Shown piece after piece: positions 17,241-25,731 of a stretch of DNA of 64,000 nucleotides. Source of the DNA: an uncultured Metabacillus sp. (GTDB lineage Bacteria; Bacillota; Bacilli; Bacillales; Bacillaceae); the NCBI RefSeq assembly GCF_947503125.1, contig NZ_CANNCR010000004.1, forward strand, positions 1-64,000. Reading direction: 5' to 3'. The position numbers and the translations under genes were made by a program. Position 1 is the stretch's first letter. Every line of letters starts with the position of its first letter. Below the pieces are notes generated by a model. It had not been told where the DNA came from, did not search any database, and saw only the letters and a program-made list of their open reading frames with translations.

Positions 17241-17356
17241 TATTATTATACAACAGAGAACATAAAAGGCAATCTTCAAGATGCTTGCATAAGCAAAAAT
17301 CAATGTACGTTTTATCTACGAATTCGAAAAAAATACATTTTAATTTGATCAATCGA

Positions 17357-18376
17357 TTATGTTTCTTTCATTCTCGACAGTTTTTCTTTATCTAACGTTC
17401 CTGGGGGCTGTTCTAACCAGTTGTTTTGAATCATGATATCAGCGCCGTCCTTAGCATATTGAGCGATTTCTAATGATAAACGTTCATAATTCAAAACTAG
17501 GTCGCTTCTTTGACTTGCAGATGCCGCTGTTGCATAGTTGCCAATTCCGGCTGTGCTTAATAGGGACATATGAAACATGGCCAACTTATCTGAAAATGGT
17601 GCTATGGTTGAATCTGAAATGGATATATCTGATGAAATAGGTGGTTGGATATTATTGTTAATTAATGCTTTTGTAAATATTTGAACATGTTTTTTGGAAA
17701 TTTCACTGCCTCTGATCATCCATTTTTGTATTTTTTCGTCAGGTGAAATTTGTGCAAAGCTAATGGCAAGCTTACTTCCGATCACGTTTGTTTGGATATT
17801 CATAAATAAATGGGAAATTTCAATTGTATTTAGCGGACGCTGTTTACTAAATATTGAAAACCCGCTTAAATATTTTTTATTATCGACAAAATCAGTTTTA
17901 GATGGATACGCGATATAGGGAGCACGAACAAATACTCCCTTTGAAAGGGCAACATCTGAACTTTCATCATATAAATTTGAGGTTTCTTGAAGTCCTTCTC
18001 TAAAATAAGCTCTAATATCCTTTCTTGCGCTCATGGCAATAAAACCGCTGTATGCAAATAAACCTACTTTTGCCATATGATTAATATAAGTAAGCATAAA
18101 CAAATCGGTGTAAAGACGGGGAGCATTATTATTTATGTCCTTTTCATTTGTAAACCCTGTCGGTAAGGGGATTCCTTCTTTTTGAAATAAGCTTGTTAAT
18201 TTTTCAATATGGGTGGCTGAAAGGTCATATGTATATTGAACAATTGAACGAATTTCCTCATCTTCAACATGTTTTAAAAAATATCCTAGAATACACTTGG
18301 ACATACTATCGTTCATAAAAGCAGTCCAAATACAGGCAATCTCAGCAGATGTCAGCATTTTATGATTTTCTGTCAT
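17357..18376 (-). CDS. DUF3231 family protein
   Basis: A soluble helical protein of 339 residues made of two similar halves, each beginning with a four-helix-bundle-like stretch (SAEIACIWTAFMNDSMSKCIL at the start and LNTIEISHLFMNIQTN near 180). It matches DUF3231, frequent in spore formers in several paralogues and often compared with spore coat CotF-like bundles; the function is not known. Single gene, AGGAAG ahead of the ATG. Confidence 0.8.
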   Translation of the reverse strand: MTENHKMLTSAEIACIWTAFMNDSMSKCILGYFLKHVEDEEIRSIVQYTYDLSATHIEKLTSLFQKEGIPLPTGFTNEKDINNNAPRLYTDLFMLTYINHMAKVGLFAYSGFIAMSARKDIRAYFREGLQETSNLYDESSDVALSKGVFVRAPYIAYPSKTDFVDNKKYLSGFSIFSKQRPLNTIEISHLFMNIQTNVIGSKLAISFAQISPDEKIQKWMIRGSEISKKHVQIFTKALINNNIQPPISSDISISDSTIAPFSDKLAMFHMSLLSTAGIGNYATAASASQRSDLVLNYERLSLEIAQYAKDGADIMIQNNWLEQPPGTLDKEKLSRMKET

Positions 18377-18538
18377 AGCTTACTTCCTCCAAGGAATACA
18401 TTTTCAATATGATGTTTATTCTTTGCAAAGAATAAATAAATTATTTAAATAATGAAAATAAAAAAGGCAAAGTCTCCTTAGCAAGCTTGAAGAGTTTAAA
18501 GTGGATTGGAGTTTGGCCAAACTTTTATCACTTATCTG

Positions 18539-18817
18539 TTAATTAAGCAGTCCCCTATTTTTCAAGCAGTTTTTGATTTTCTTGCATAGATATGTTCTTG
18601 TTTCCCCTATAAATAGCATGAATGCAATAATCATTATTGCCATCCACAAAAGTAACAAGATTCCTATAAGGACCGGAAGCAGAGTTGGTTCGAAAACAGA
18701 ATGACCAAATGCTGTATGAATGCCTATTAAAATAATCGATAGCATCCAAGATATACTACCGGAGTGGATAAGCATTTTTTTCAGGCAAAATAATTGGATC
18801 ATGGAAAAGGAGTACAT
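18539..18817 (-). CDS. small hypothetical membrane protein
   Basis: A frame of 92 codons encoding two hydrophobic segments, SWMLSIILIGIHTAFG and LLPVLIGILLLLWMAIMIIA, with a basic cytoplasmic tail (CKKIKNCLKN). I do not recognise a family. None of the possible ATG starts (18817, 18802, 18775) has a good ribosome binding site, so the start is uncertain. It lies between the DUF3231 and AprX-like genes on the same strand, after the terminator of the latter. Confidence 0.5.
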   Translation of the reverse strand: MYSFSMIQLFCLKKMLIHSGSISWMLSIILIGIHTAFGHSVFEPTLLPVLIGILLLLWMAIMIIAFMLFIGETRTYLCKKIKNCLKNRGLLN

Positions 18818-18834
18818 TCATTAAAATGAAAAAA

Positions 18835-18858
18835 GGCAACATCGTTAAAAATGTTACC
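18835..18858 (-). terminator. terminator of the AprX-like protease gene
   Basis: GGCAACAT (18835-18842) pairs with ATGTTACC (18851-18858) with one wobble pair. TTTTTTC follows on the minus strand. Confidence 0.8.
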
Positions 18859-18870
18859 GTTTTCCTCACT

Positions 18871-20169
18871 TTAAACTGTTAATAACAATTTTGCGGCATT
18901 TAAATAGCCATGACCTTGTATATTAGGTGGTTGTCCCAAATCTTCACATGCACCTATTAGTCTTTGTTTCACTTGGTCAGGAGTTAATGTTGGTTCTTTT
19001 TGAAGAAGTTGTGCAGCAACACCCGCACAAATAGGTGTGGCCATTGAAGTACCTGAGAGTGAGAAGTAGTTTGTATCGACACGTGCTCCAGAATTTGTCT
19101 TATCAATAAAAGATCGTGGTGAACGTAATGAAATAATGTTGACTCCAGGTGTTAATAAATCAGGTTTTACCAAACCATCAATTGTTGGTCCGCGACTAGA
19201 GAAGTCTGCTGCCACATCATCAGTACGATCAATGGAGTTATGGTCGTTTGCAGCTCCTACTGTAATTACTTTAGGGCTTATTCCCGGGCTTGCTATTGTA
19301 CCTTGGGAAGGCCCTGAGTTACCAGCAGCGACACATACAACCAAGCCATTATCCCATGCTTTTTCAACAGCTTTTACTACCGGATCATCAGCAGCAGGCT
19401 GTGTAGCAGTTGACCCTAATGATAATGAAAGAATATTGATCTTTAATTGGGTTTTATTTTGAATACACCAATCAATTCCAGCAATAACGGTTGAAAGGGA
19501 GCCTGAACCCATTTTATCAAGAACCTTAACTCCTACGATGTTTGCCTCAGGTGCAGGAGCTTTATATTTGCCGCCTGATAAGAGTCCATTGCCCGCAGCA
19601 TCTCCGGCACAATGGGTCCCATGACCATTATCATCATAAGGAGCTGTTCGGTTATTAATAAAATCCTTAAAACCAGTGATTCTTCCTTCTAAATCTTGGT
19701 GGGGATACACCCCAGTATCGATGACAGCGATCGTTACATCATTTCCAGTTAAACCTGTTTGTTGCAGTTGATCTGAGTGGATAGATGGAGTAGCTGTATC
19801 AAGAAGTGTTGTTACTTTTTTATCATAGTAGATTTTCTTGATATGAAGGCAGTTATCTAGTAAATGCTCTATCTTCTCAAGTGAAAGCTTGGCAGAACAA
19901 CTAGACATCGAAGGGAACTGATGAAGGGAGCGGCATTTCGTGTTTTTTACATCATTAATACCATGATCAAACGCATCCTGCTCAAACTCAATAATTACCG
20001 GCAGACTTTTGTCCTTTTTCTTCATTGTCTCATAGGGACGCTGTAAGAAGCATGGGATTTTTCGAAAGGGACGGTAAAATTGAACGAGCTCTTGACGCAT
20101 ATCACGATCAAGCTTTCCGCCTGCACGGCGGACGAGTTGAATCATGGATAAACCTAGCATAACATTCAT
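18871..20169 (-). CDS. aprX: S8 subtilisin-like serine protease, AprX type
   Basis: A subtilase of 432 residues with no signal peptide, as in B. subtilis AprX (442 residues), a protease thought to be intracellular. The catalytic triad is Asp151 (AVIDTGV), His183 (NGHGTHCAGD) and Ser375 (LSGTSMATP), with oxyanion Asn284 (AAGNSGP). About 140 residues precede the catalytic domain. GAGAGGATGA lies before two nearby ATGs (20169, 20160); I report the first. Single gene with its own terminator. Confidence 0.9.
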   Translation of the reverse strand: MNVMLGLSMIQLVRRAGGKLDRDMRQELVQFYRPFRKIPCFLQRPYETMKKKDKSLPVIIEFEQDAFDHGINDVKNTKCRSLHQFPSMSSCSAKLSLEKIEHLLDNCLHIKKIYYDKKVTTLLDTATPSIHSDQLQQTGLTGNDVTIAVIDTGVYPHQDLEGRITGFKDFINNRTAPYDDNGHGTHCAGDAAGNGLLSGGKYKAPAPEANIVGVKVLDKMGSGSLSTVIAGIDWCIQNKTQLKINILSLSLGSTATQPAADDPVVKAVEKAWDNGLVVCVAAGNSGPSQGTIASPGISPKVITVGAANDHNSIDRTDDVAADFSSRGPTIDGLVKPDLLTPGVNIISLRSPRSFIDKTNSGARVDTNYFSLSGTSMATPICAGVAAQLLQKEPTLTPDQVKQRLIGACEDLGQPPNIQGHGYLNAAKLLLTV

Positions 20170-20294
20170 CCTCTCTTAATAGATTGTTCTCTTTATCGTA
20201 CGCAGAACATTAAGAGAGCGAATAATTAATTCGTATAGCAACTAACAAAAAAGGCGGAAATCTACTAGATTAATAGATTAGCCTTGATTCTTTT

Positions 20295-20849
20295 CTATTT
20301 TTTGATCGCATGGTTTGTATTTTCTTTGTTAAACCACTCAGCCTCAAGAATGCTCATTTCCCATTGACTCCAATATTCATCACCTATTTTTCTTGCATCT
20401 CTAAGTAAGCCTTCTTTTTTAAATCCCGCTTTTTCATAGCAAGCAATCGCAGCTGTATTAAAATCAAACACACCAAGACTAACCCGGTGCAAATGAAGGT
20501 CATCAAATGCCACTTTAAGGATTTCAGTCATCATTTGTTGCCCTATGCCTTGTCCCCTAGCCTTTTGATCACCTATTAACACCTTCCCTACTCTTGCAGA
20601 TCTATTCTTCCTATCAACCTGACCTAAAGAAATATGGCCAATCACAGCTGATGTTTTATCATTCACGACCTTGTATACGAATGTATTGGCATGTTCTCCG
20701 TTTGCATTCTTTATGTATGTTTCTAACTGGCTTTCTGTTAAAGGGTAATTAAAAACAGGACCTCCCCATTGGAGTAAAAACTCTGGTGAATCGATCCAGG
20801 ATATAAGCTGGTTAAAATCGGAACGTTCGAAAAAACTAAGTTTGATCAA
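20295..20849 (-). CDS. GNAT family N-acetyltransferase
   Basis: A GCN5-related acetyltransferase of 184 residues, RimJ/RimL-like. The acetyl-CoA binding motif is KARGQGIGQQMM, and the C-terminal half has NTAAIACYEKAGFKKEG, a hallmark of the family. I start it at the TTG at 20849, which has AAGGAGC eight bases upstream; an ATG twelve codons earlier has no ribosome binding site. Substrate unknown; single gene. Confidence 0.87.
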   Translation of the reverse strand: MIKLSFFERSDFNQLISWIDSPEFLLQWGGPVFNYPLTESQLETYIKNANGEHANTFVYKVVNDKTSAVIGHISLGQVDRKNRSARVGKVLIGDQKARGQGIGQQMMTEILKVAFDDLHLHRVSLGVFDFNTAAIACYEKAGFKKEGLLRDARKIGDEYWSQWEMSILEAEWFNKENTNHAIKK

Positions 20850-20989
20850 TTTACTTGCTCCTTCCCTTTTAGGTAAAAATATCATAAAAAAAAGATAGAG
20901 TACAAGAAATATTATAAATGTTGAAGATGAAAATGGTAAAGAAAAGCAATTTTCTATAGAGGCTTGGTCAATTATGAGGAAAATTTAAA

Positions 20990-21016
20990 GAGCTGCCTTA
21001 AAGGTTAAGACAGCTC
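20990..21016 (-). terminator. terminator of the PCYCGC lipoprotein gene
   Basis: GAGCTGCCTTA (20990-21000) pairs with TTAAGACAGCTC (21005-21016) with one mismatch, and CTTTAAATTTT follows on the minus strand. Confidence 0.7.
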
Positions 21017-21023
21017 CTTAACT

Positions 21024-21515
21024 TTACACTTCTGGAGTTGGAGTAGGCTTTGCATAGCCCTCTTTGTACATGTTCTCTATTTTAGAGCGAATTTCTTTTA
21101 TGCTTTTTCCCTCTTGATAATCTATGATTGATTGGGCAGCAATTTCAAGACAAACCCCACATTTTGTTCCATGATCATCCCAGACAATTGCTCCATTATC
21201 CTTGTTCTCATAAACAAAGCAATCATAGTTATTTTTATGATTTGCAGATTCACCACAGCCGCAATAGCATGGAATTTTTTCTAGCAGTTCTCTATTTTTT
21301 GCTGCTGATAAATAGAGAATTTGCATATCCTCTGGTTTATCTTTTAAAAATTGAGGCATATCATCACTATTTTTCGTTTCCTCACGAATATCATGGATGA
21401 CATGTTCTTCATGTGTTGTATGCTCGTTCATTTTTTCAACAACATTAGCTTTTCCAGAGCACGCCGTTATCATGATCGTTACAATTAGACTAATAAATAA
21501 AAGTTTGAAATTCAT
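21024..21515 (-). CDS. PCYCGC-motif lipoprotein
   Basis: A membrane-anchored extracytoplasmic protein of 163 residues. The signal peptide ends in lipobox ITAC, with the lipidated cysteine at residue 19. A His/Glu-rich linker is followed by the defining PCYCGCG (residues 82-88), then a cysteine at 99 and KCGVC further on. This is the PCYCGC family, of unknown function; the clustered cysteines suggest metal or redox chemistry at the cell surface. It lies 46 bases after a small membrane protein gene on the same strand. Confidence 0.85.
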   Translation of the reverse strand: MNFKLLFISLIVTIMITACSGKANVVEKMNEHTTHEEHVIHDIREETKNSDDMPQFLKDKPEDMQILYLSAAKNRELLEKIPCYCGCGESANHKNNYDCFVYENKDNGAIVWDDHGTKCGVCLEIAAQSIIDYQEGKSIKEIRSKIENMYKEGYAKPTPTPEV

Positions 21516-21561
21516 TTTGCCACTCCTTATTGCGAATCATAGCCGATTCCATACACATTTA

Positions 21562-21759
21562 TTAATTAGGTTTCTTATCACTGCCACTAACATCCTGTTT
21601 CATAAGAATAAAAGTTAATACACCTGATAAAAGTGCCCCTCCAAGTGCAATGAAAACACGTACATAAATTGATATAGTTGAAAAATCCTTTTCAAGCAAC
21701 CACATTGCCATGATCAAAACAGCAATCATAGTTGGAATAACGATTCTAATGCGATTCAC
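21562..21759 (-). CDS. small two-helix membrane protein
   Basis: A protein of 65 residues with two membrane segments, IVIPTMIAVLIMAMWLL and VRVFIALGGALLSGVLTFIL, and a hydrophilic tail. I choose the GTG at 21759 because AAAGGATG lies seven bases upstream; a TTG eleven codons earlier has none. It directly precedes the PCYCGC lipoprotein gene and may be co-transcribed with it. Family not recognised. Confidence 0.6.
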   Translation of the reverse strand: MNRIRIVIPTMIAVLIMAMWLLEKDFSTISIYVRVFIALGGALLSGVLTFILMKQDVSGSDKKPN

Positions 21760-21973
21760 AACGCCACATCCTTTGACCAAGCTTCTCTCCAACTATTTTA
21801 GCATAACATGCTTTTAATTTTTTCTCGTTTCCATTAATTTTTCATGTTTATTAATTTTTTTAGCAATTTGTAAATGTGCAGTTTACGGTGAATTTTTTTA
21901 AAAAAAGACTAGAAATAATTTTAAACCTTGTTATAATGCAAATAGTACAATACATTATCTAAAGGTGGGCATT

Positions 21974-22165
21974 ATGGGGAATACATGCAGGTATGTTGTC
22001 AATGCGGTTGGAAAAGGTGGAGAAACATACTATACCCAATTTAATAATAAAAAAGAATTAAAAAGTTGGATTACGGACAACGAAGAGAAACTAATCATGG
22101 ATGAATTAAAAATTGTCGATAAGGAGCTTCATCCATTTTTTAAATGGCTCTTCTCTAAAAAATGA
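21974..22165 (+). CDS. small hypothetical protein
   Basis: A charged protein of 63 residues, beginning GNTCRYVVNAVGKGGETYYTQF and ending HPFFKWLFSKK. I do not recognise a family. The start is the ATG at 21974, six bases after AAAGGTGG. A TATAAT box with an upstream TG lies about 35 bases ahead, and a terminator follows, so it looks like a genuine single-gene unit. Confidence 0.65.
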   Translation: MGNTCRYVVNAVGKGGETYYTQFNNKKELKSWITDNEEKLIMDELKIVDKELHPFFKWLFSKK

Positions 22166-22167
22166 CC

Positions 22168-22202
22168 AAAAAGATGCTATTCAGTTTCGAATGGCGTCTT
22201 TT
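22168..22202 (+). terminator. terminator of the small hypothetical gene
   Basis: AAAAGATGC pairs with GCGTCTTTT with one wobble, extended by TTC/GAA inside, and TTTTTA follows on the plus strand. Confidence 0.7.
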
Positions 22203-22270
22203 TTACTTACAGACAGATAAAAGAAATCAAATGGCACAGAAATGAATTAGGTTAATTAGTAAAAGATGAA

Positions 22271-22305
22271 GGCTGTCTCTTGTTGGATCATGCAATGAGA
22301 CAGCC
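22271..22305. terminator. terminator-like hairpin
   Basis: GGCTGTCTC (22271-22279) pairs exactly with GAGACAGCC (22297-22305), with a short ATTTC after it. There is no gene directly before it, so it may be an independent repeat of the GACTGTC type. Confidence 0.45.
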
Positions 22306-22395
22306 ATTTCCATGATTCATGATAAAAACTTCAAGTTTACAATCATGAGCAGTCGGAGTATGATATGTAAGGGATTCTTCTTATTATACAGGAAA

Positions 22396-22518
22396 AGGAG
22401 TTGAAATTTTATGAGTAGTCAATGCTGTAATGAACCAGAGCCCGGGTCGACAAATGAGGAAGTCATGAACGAACCAATCCTCTTAAGGGTGAATACTGAT
22501 AAAAATTCAACTCCTTAT
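22396..22518. repeat. inverted repeat flanking the 37-codon frame
   Basis: AAGGAGTTGAAATTTTAT at the left pairs with ATAAAAATTCAACTCCTT at the right, 17 of 18 positions, enclosing about 85 bases. The left arm contains the ribosome binding site. Confidence 0.7.
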
Positions 22519-22524
22519 GTATGA
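22411..22524 (+). CDS. possible 37-residue peptide inside an inverted repeat
   Basis: ATG at 22411 follows AAAAGGAG by ten bases and opens 37 codons: it begins SSQCCNEPEPGSTNEEV and ends NSTPYV. I do not recognise it. The ribosome binding site region (AAGGAGTTGAAATTTTAT) reappears inverted at the 3' end of the frame with one mismatch, so the message could fold to hide its own start. It lies 42 bases before the first CorA-type gene. Confidence 0.4.
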   Translation: MSSQCCNEPEPGSTNEEVMNEPILLRVNTDKNSTPYV

Positions 22525-22566
22525 CAGGGCCATTTTTGACTTCCTCTAAAAATTGAGGAGGTTTGT

Positions 22567-23505
22567 ATGATTAAAATTTACTTAACAAATGAACATGGAG
22601 TTCATCAAGAAACAAATGAGATTTGCAATGGATGCTGGGTTAATCTCGTATCGCCTACCGAACAGGAAATCAGTGAGGTAGCCAATAAATTGCAGATTCC
22701 TTTGGACTTTTTAAAAGATCCTTTAGACGAGGAGGAACGGTCCAGAATCGAAAAAGACGACGACAATATGCTTATTATCGTCAATATTCCATTGGTGTCA
22801 CAGGACGAAAATGACATCCCTATATATGACACGATTCCATTAGGTATGATTATCACGAAACATTGTTTTATTACCGTCTGTTTAAAAGACAATCCGATTT
22901 TTCATTTGTTTGAACAAAATAAAGTAAAACAATTTTTCACATACAAAAAAACGAGGTTTTCATTGCAAATCCTCTATCTGATGGCAACTTCCTTTTTAAA
23001 GTATCTTAAGCAAATCAGTAAAAAGACAGATACGATTGAGAATGAACTACATCAATCGATGAAAAATAAAGAGCTTTTTTCCTTATTAAATTTGCAAAAA
23101 AGCTTAGTTTATTTTACAACTTCACTAAAGTCAAACAATATAGTAATGCAGAAAATGCTTAAAAGCAATTATTTGAAAATGTATGAGGATGATCAAGAAT
23201 TACTTGAGGATGTTATTGTTGAGAATCAGCAGGCTATTGAAATGGCAGAAACCCACACGACCATTTTAAGCGGGATGATGGATGCATTTGCATCGGTCAT
23301 TTCTAATAATGTCAATATTGTTATGAAGTTTTTGACATCGATTACGATTATCATGGCATTGCCTACCATGGTAGCAAGCTTTTACGGAATGAATGTGCCG
23401 ATTCCATTTCAAAACTACCCATACTCCTTTTTTGTAGCGATTATCATTTCTTTTATTTTATCAAGCATTACTGCGGTAATTTTTTGGAAGAAGCGTTTTT
23501 TTTAA
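22567..23505 (+). CDS. CorA-family magnesium/metal transporter
   Basis: A divalent cation channel of the CorA superfamily, 312 residues. A large soluble N-terminal domain precedes two C-terminal membrane helices; the diagnostic selectivity motif GMN is at 274-276 (SFYGMNVPIP). Long helical stretches around 145-240 fit the CorA stalk. GAGGAGG lies just ahead of the ATG. The gene converges on a second, divergent CorA paralogue, and the two share a terminator. Mg2+ is the likely ion. Confidence 0.9.
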   Translation: MIKIYLTNEHGVHQETNEICNGCWVNLVSPTEQEISEVANKLQIPLDFLKDPLDEEERSRIEKDDDNMLIIVNIPLVSQDENDIPIYDTIPLGMIITKHCFITVCLKDNPIFHLFEQNKVKQFFTYKKTRFSLQILYLMATSFLKYLKQISKKTDTIENELHQSMKNKELFSLLNLQKSLVYFTTSLKSNNIVMQKMLKSNYLKMYEDDQELLEDVIVENQQAIEMAETHTTILSGMMDAFASVISNNVNIVMKFLTSITIIMALPTMVASFYGMNVPIPFQNYPYSFFVAIIISFILSSITAVIFWKKRFF

Positions 23506-23515
23506 AGAGAGTTAT

Positions 23516-23549
23516 AATAGGATGACACCTCATGAGGCGTCATCCTATT
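23516..23549. terminator. shared terminator of the two CorA genes
   Basis: AATAGGATGACACCT (23516-23530) pairs with AGGCGTCATCCTATT (23535-23549) with one mismatch. It works in both directions between convergent genes. Confidence 0.88.
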
Positions 23550-23550
23550 T

Positions 23551-24501
23551 TTAATTAAACCAGCCTTTCTTTTTAAACCAAAAGAACATCCCAATGCCAA
23601 TGCCAAGCATGATAAACAATATGACGAAATAGCCTATATCCCATCTTAATTCAGGCATATTTTCAAAGTTCATACCGTACACCCCTGCAATAAACGTAAG
23701 CGGCATGAAGATCGTTGTAATGACCGTTAACACTCTCATAATGCGATTGGTTTGATGTGAGTTTAATGAAAGATAGCTATCCCTAATATCATTTGTTAAT
23801 TCCCGGTTTGCTTCAATCATTTCCGTTAACTTTAACAGGTGATCATAAATATCTGCGAAATACTCTTGCTTTAGCTTGATACCTTTTAACCGATGTGAAT
23901 TAAGCATCCGATAAAGTAAATCCCTCATCGGTATTACAGTATGCCTAAGCTTGAGCAAATAGTGCCTGGTGTCAAACAATTGTTCAAGAAGCTGCTCCAT
24001 CGATTTTTCTGCCGTATTGTTTTCAATTTGATCCAATGCTTCTTCTAATTGGTAGACGATCGGAAAATAATTATCAACCAGCTTATCAATAATATGATAA
24101 AGGACGAGGATTTGATCCCATTTGCTTACCTTTTTTGCAGCTTTTAATCGTTCCCAAACATCATAGACCGGCTTGGATTCTTGATGGTGAAACGAAACAA
24201 TATAATTTTCCCCTAGAAAAAAGTTAATCTCTTCTTTCTCAACCTCATACGGATTTAAACTATGTGTGACAAAGAAGCAATAATCCTCATAGTAATCCAA
24301 TTTTGGTCTTTGCAACTTGTGAATACAGTCTTCAATTGCTAACGGATGAAAATGTAAAGAACGATCCAGCTCTCCGATTTCTTCATCAGTCGGTTTATTA
24401 AAATCAATCCAAAACCATTTAATATGCTCTTGATCCAGTTCATCTAGCGGACAATTTATGATTAATTCCAGATTATGACTTACTGCTATACAATTTATCA
24501 C
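23551..24501 (-). CDS. corA: CorA-family magnesium/cobalt transporter
   Basis: A second CorA protein, 316 residues, with GMN at 276-278 (VYGMNFENMPELRW) and two C-terminal membrane helices ending in a basic tail. The sequence between helices (MPELRW) is that of classical CorA, so this is the better candidate for the main Mg2+ channel. It is clearly different from its convergent neighbour across the soluble domain, which argues against a recent duplication. Confidence 0.92.
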   Translation of the reverse strand: MINCIAVSHNLELIINCPLDELDQEHIKWFWIDFNKPTDEEIGELDRSLHFHPLAIEDCIHKLQRPKLDYYEDYCFFVTHSLNPYEVEKEEINFFLGENYIVSFHHQESKPVYDVWERLKAAKKVSKWDQILVLYHIIDKLVDNYFPIVYQLEEALDQIENNTAEKSMEQLLEQLFDTRHYLLKLRHTVIPMRDLLYRMLNSHRLKGIKLKQEYFADIYDHLLKLTEMIEANRELTNDIRDSYLSLNSHQTNRIMRVLTVITTIFMPLTFIAGVYGMNFENMPELRWDIGYFVILFIMLGIGIGMFFWFKKKGWFN

Positions 24502-24707
24502 TGCTATCTCCCATATAAGCTTTTTCTATTATCATAAAACATTAAGTGGACAACTTTCAAATTTGGTCATATATTTGGGTTGTTTAAGCTCATCTTGCTT
24601 AAGTTTTCAATAATAGGTCCCAATCAAAAGAAATCAGAACCAGTAATTGGAACTTTCCCTTCTCCCATTTCCCTATTATAATAACCTGTTGGGGAGGATG
24701 AAGATAT

Positions 24708-25643
24708 ATGGCAGAAATAAAGCAATATGTCTTTTTTGATTTTGAAATGCTTTGTTCTAATTCCGGTATGGCTTTTGAAAATATGGAAGCTATCCGTTTA
24801 GGGGCTGTGAAATATGATCTTGAAACTGAAGAAATCTGTTATTTTGATCGTATGATTAAACCAGAAAATCAGGAACCGCTATCGGAATTTTGCAAAGCAT
24901 TAACAGGAATCGAAGATGCAGACTTGGCTCATGCCGACAATTTTAAACTAGTCTTTGCCGATTTTCTTGACTGGGTTGGCGGCGTGAAAAAATCCCGTTA
25001 TTTTTCTTGGTCAACCAGTGATTTATCTCGCTTGAAAATCGATGCAGATAAACACAACGTCCCTCTTCGTACTATCACTAAGATTGAAAAACGGTATATC
25101 GATTTTCAGCAAATTTTTAAAAAGAGAGTTGCTAAGCATAATGTTTCTGTTGAAGATGCTTTATCTTTTTATGGATTACAATTTATCGGGGAAAAGCATC
25201 ATCCAATGTATGATGCTTATAATACACTGAGGATTTATTTAAGCTTTTTAAACGAGCCGGTCCAATCAGACTTAATCATGCTGAAGCAATTTATCTTTGA
25301 AGAAGAGTTCCTCCATGATGTCGATCTTATCAATAAAAAACTAGGGGAGCGTTTAAGACAAGATGCCAAATTGTTAACCGAACAGGTTCGTGAAGTTTAT
25401 CAAATAAGAGATGCAAAAAAAATAATAAAACCGATAAGAAGAATCATTGAAAAATATGAAAATGTGCTAATTAATCGTTCCGGATTGTTTTCAAAAGAGA
25501 ATATTCTATATGCTGAGTGTTTGGTGGCCTTTTATCATCAAATGCTGCGATCATACAATGAGCATATCACTTATTCTTCAAAAATCATTATTTTTGATGA
25601 ATATATGCTCAAGCCAATAAAAGAGCTTTCTAATATTCGATAA
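24708..25643 (+). CDS. DEDDh 3'-5' exonuclease-domain protein
   Basis: A predicted exonuclease of 311 residues. Residues 5-180 carry the DEDDh signature: DFEM with Asp11 and Glu13, WSTSDLSRL, and HHPMYDAYNT, whose His and Asp give the ExoIII motif. It resembles ERI-1/KapD-type RNA or DNA exonucleases, but about 130 extra residues follow with no motif I recognise (helical, basic). GGGGAGGATG precedes the ATG. Single gene with a terminator. Confidence 0.8.
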   Translation: MAEIKQYVFFDFEMLCSNSGMAFENMEAIRLGAVKYDLETEEICYFDRMIKPENQEPLSEFCKALTGIEDADLAHADNFKLVFADFLDWVGGVKKSRYFSWSTSDLSRLKIDADKHNVPLRTITKIEKRYIDFQQIFKKRVAKHNVSVEDALSFYGLQFIGEKHHPMYDAYNTLRIYLSFLNEPVQSDLIMLKQFIFEEEFLHDVDLINKKLGERLRQDAKLLTEQVREVYQIRDAKKIIKPIRRIIEKYENVLINRSGLFSKENILYAECLVAFYHQMLRSYNEHITYSSKIIIFDEYMLKPIKELSNIR

Positions 25644-25696
25644 GGTGAGCCTTCCATCAGCAGGTTTATTCTGCTCGTAAATTTGTGTTAAACAGT

Positions 25697-25726
25697 AGGA
25701 GACTGTCTCAGGGAGAACAGTCTCCT
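25697..25726 (+). terminator. terminator of the exonuclease gene
   Basis: AGGAGACTGT (25697-25706) pairs exactly with ACAGTCTCCT (25717-25726), with TATTTTTA after it on the plus strand. Confidence 0.85.
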
Positions 25727-25731
25727 TATTT

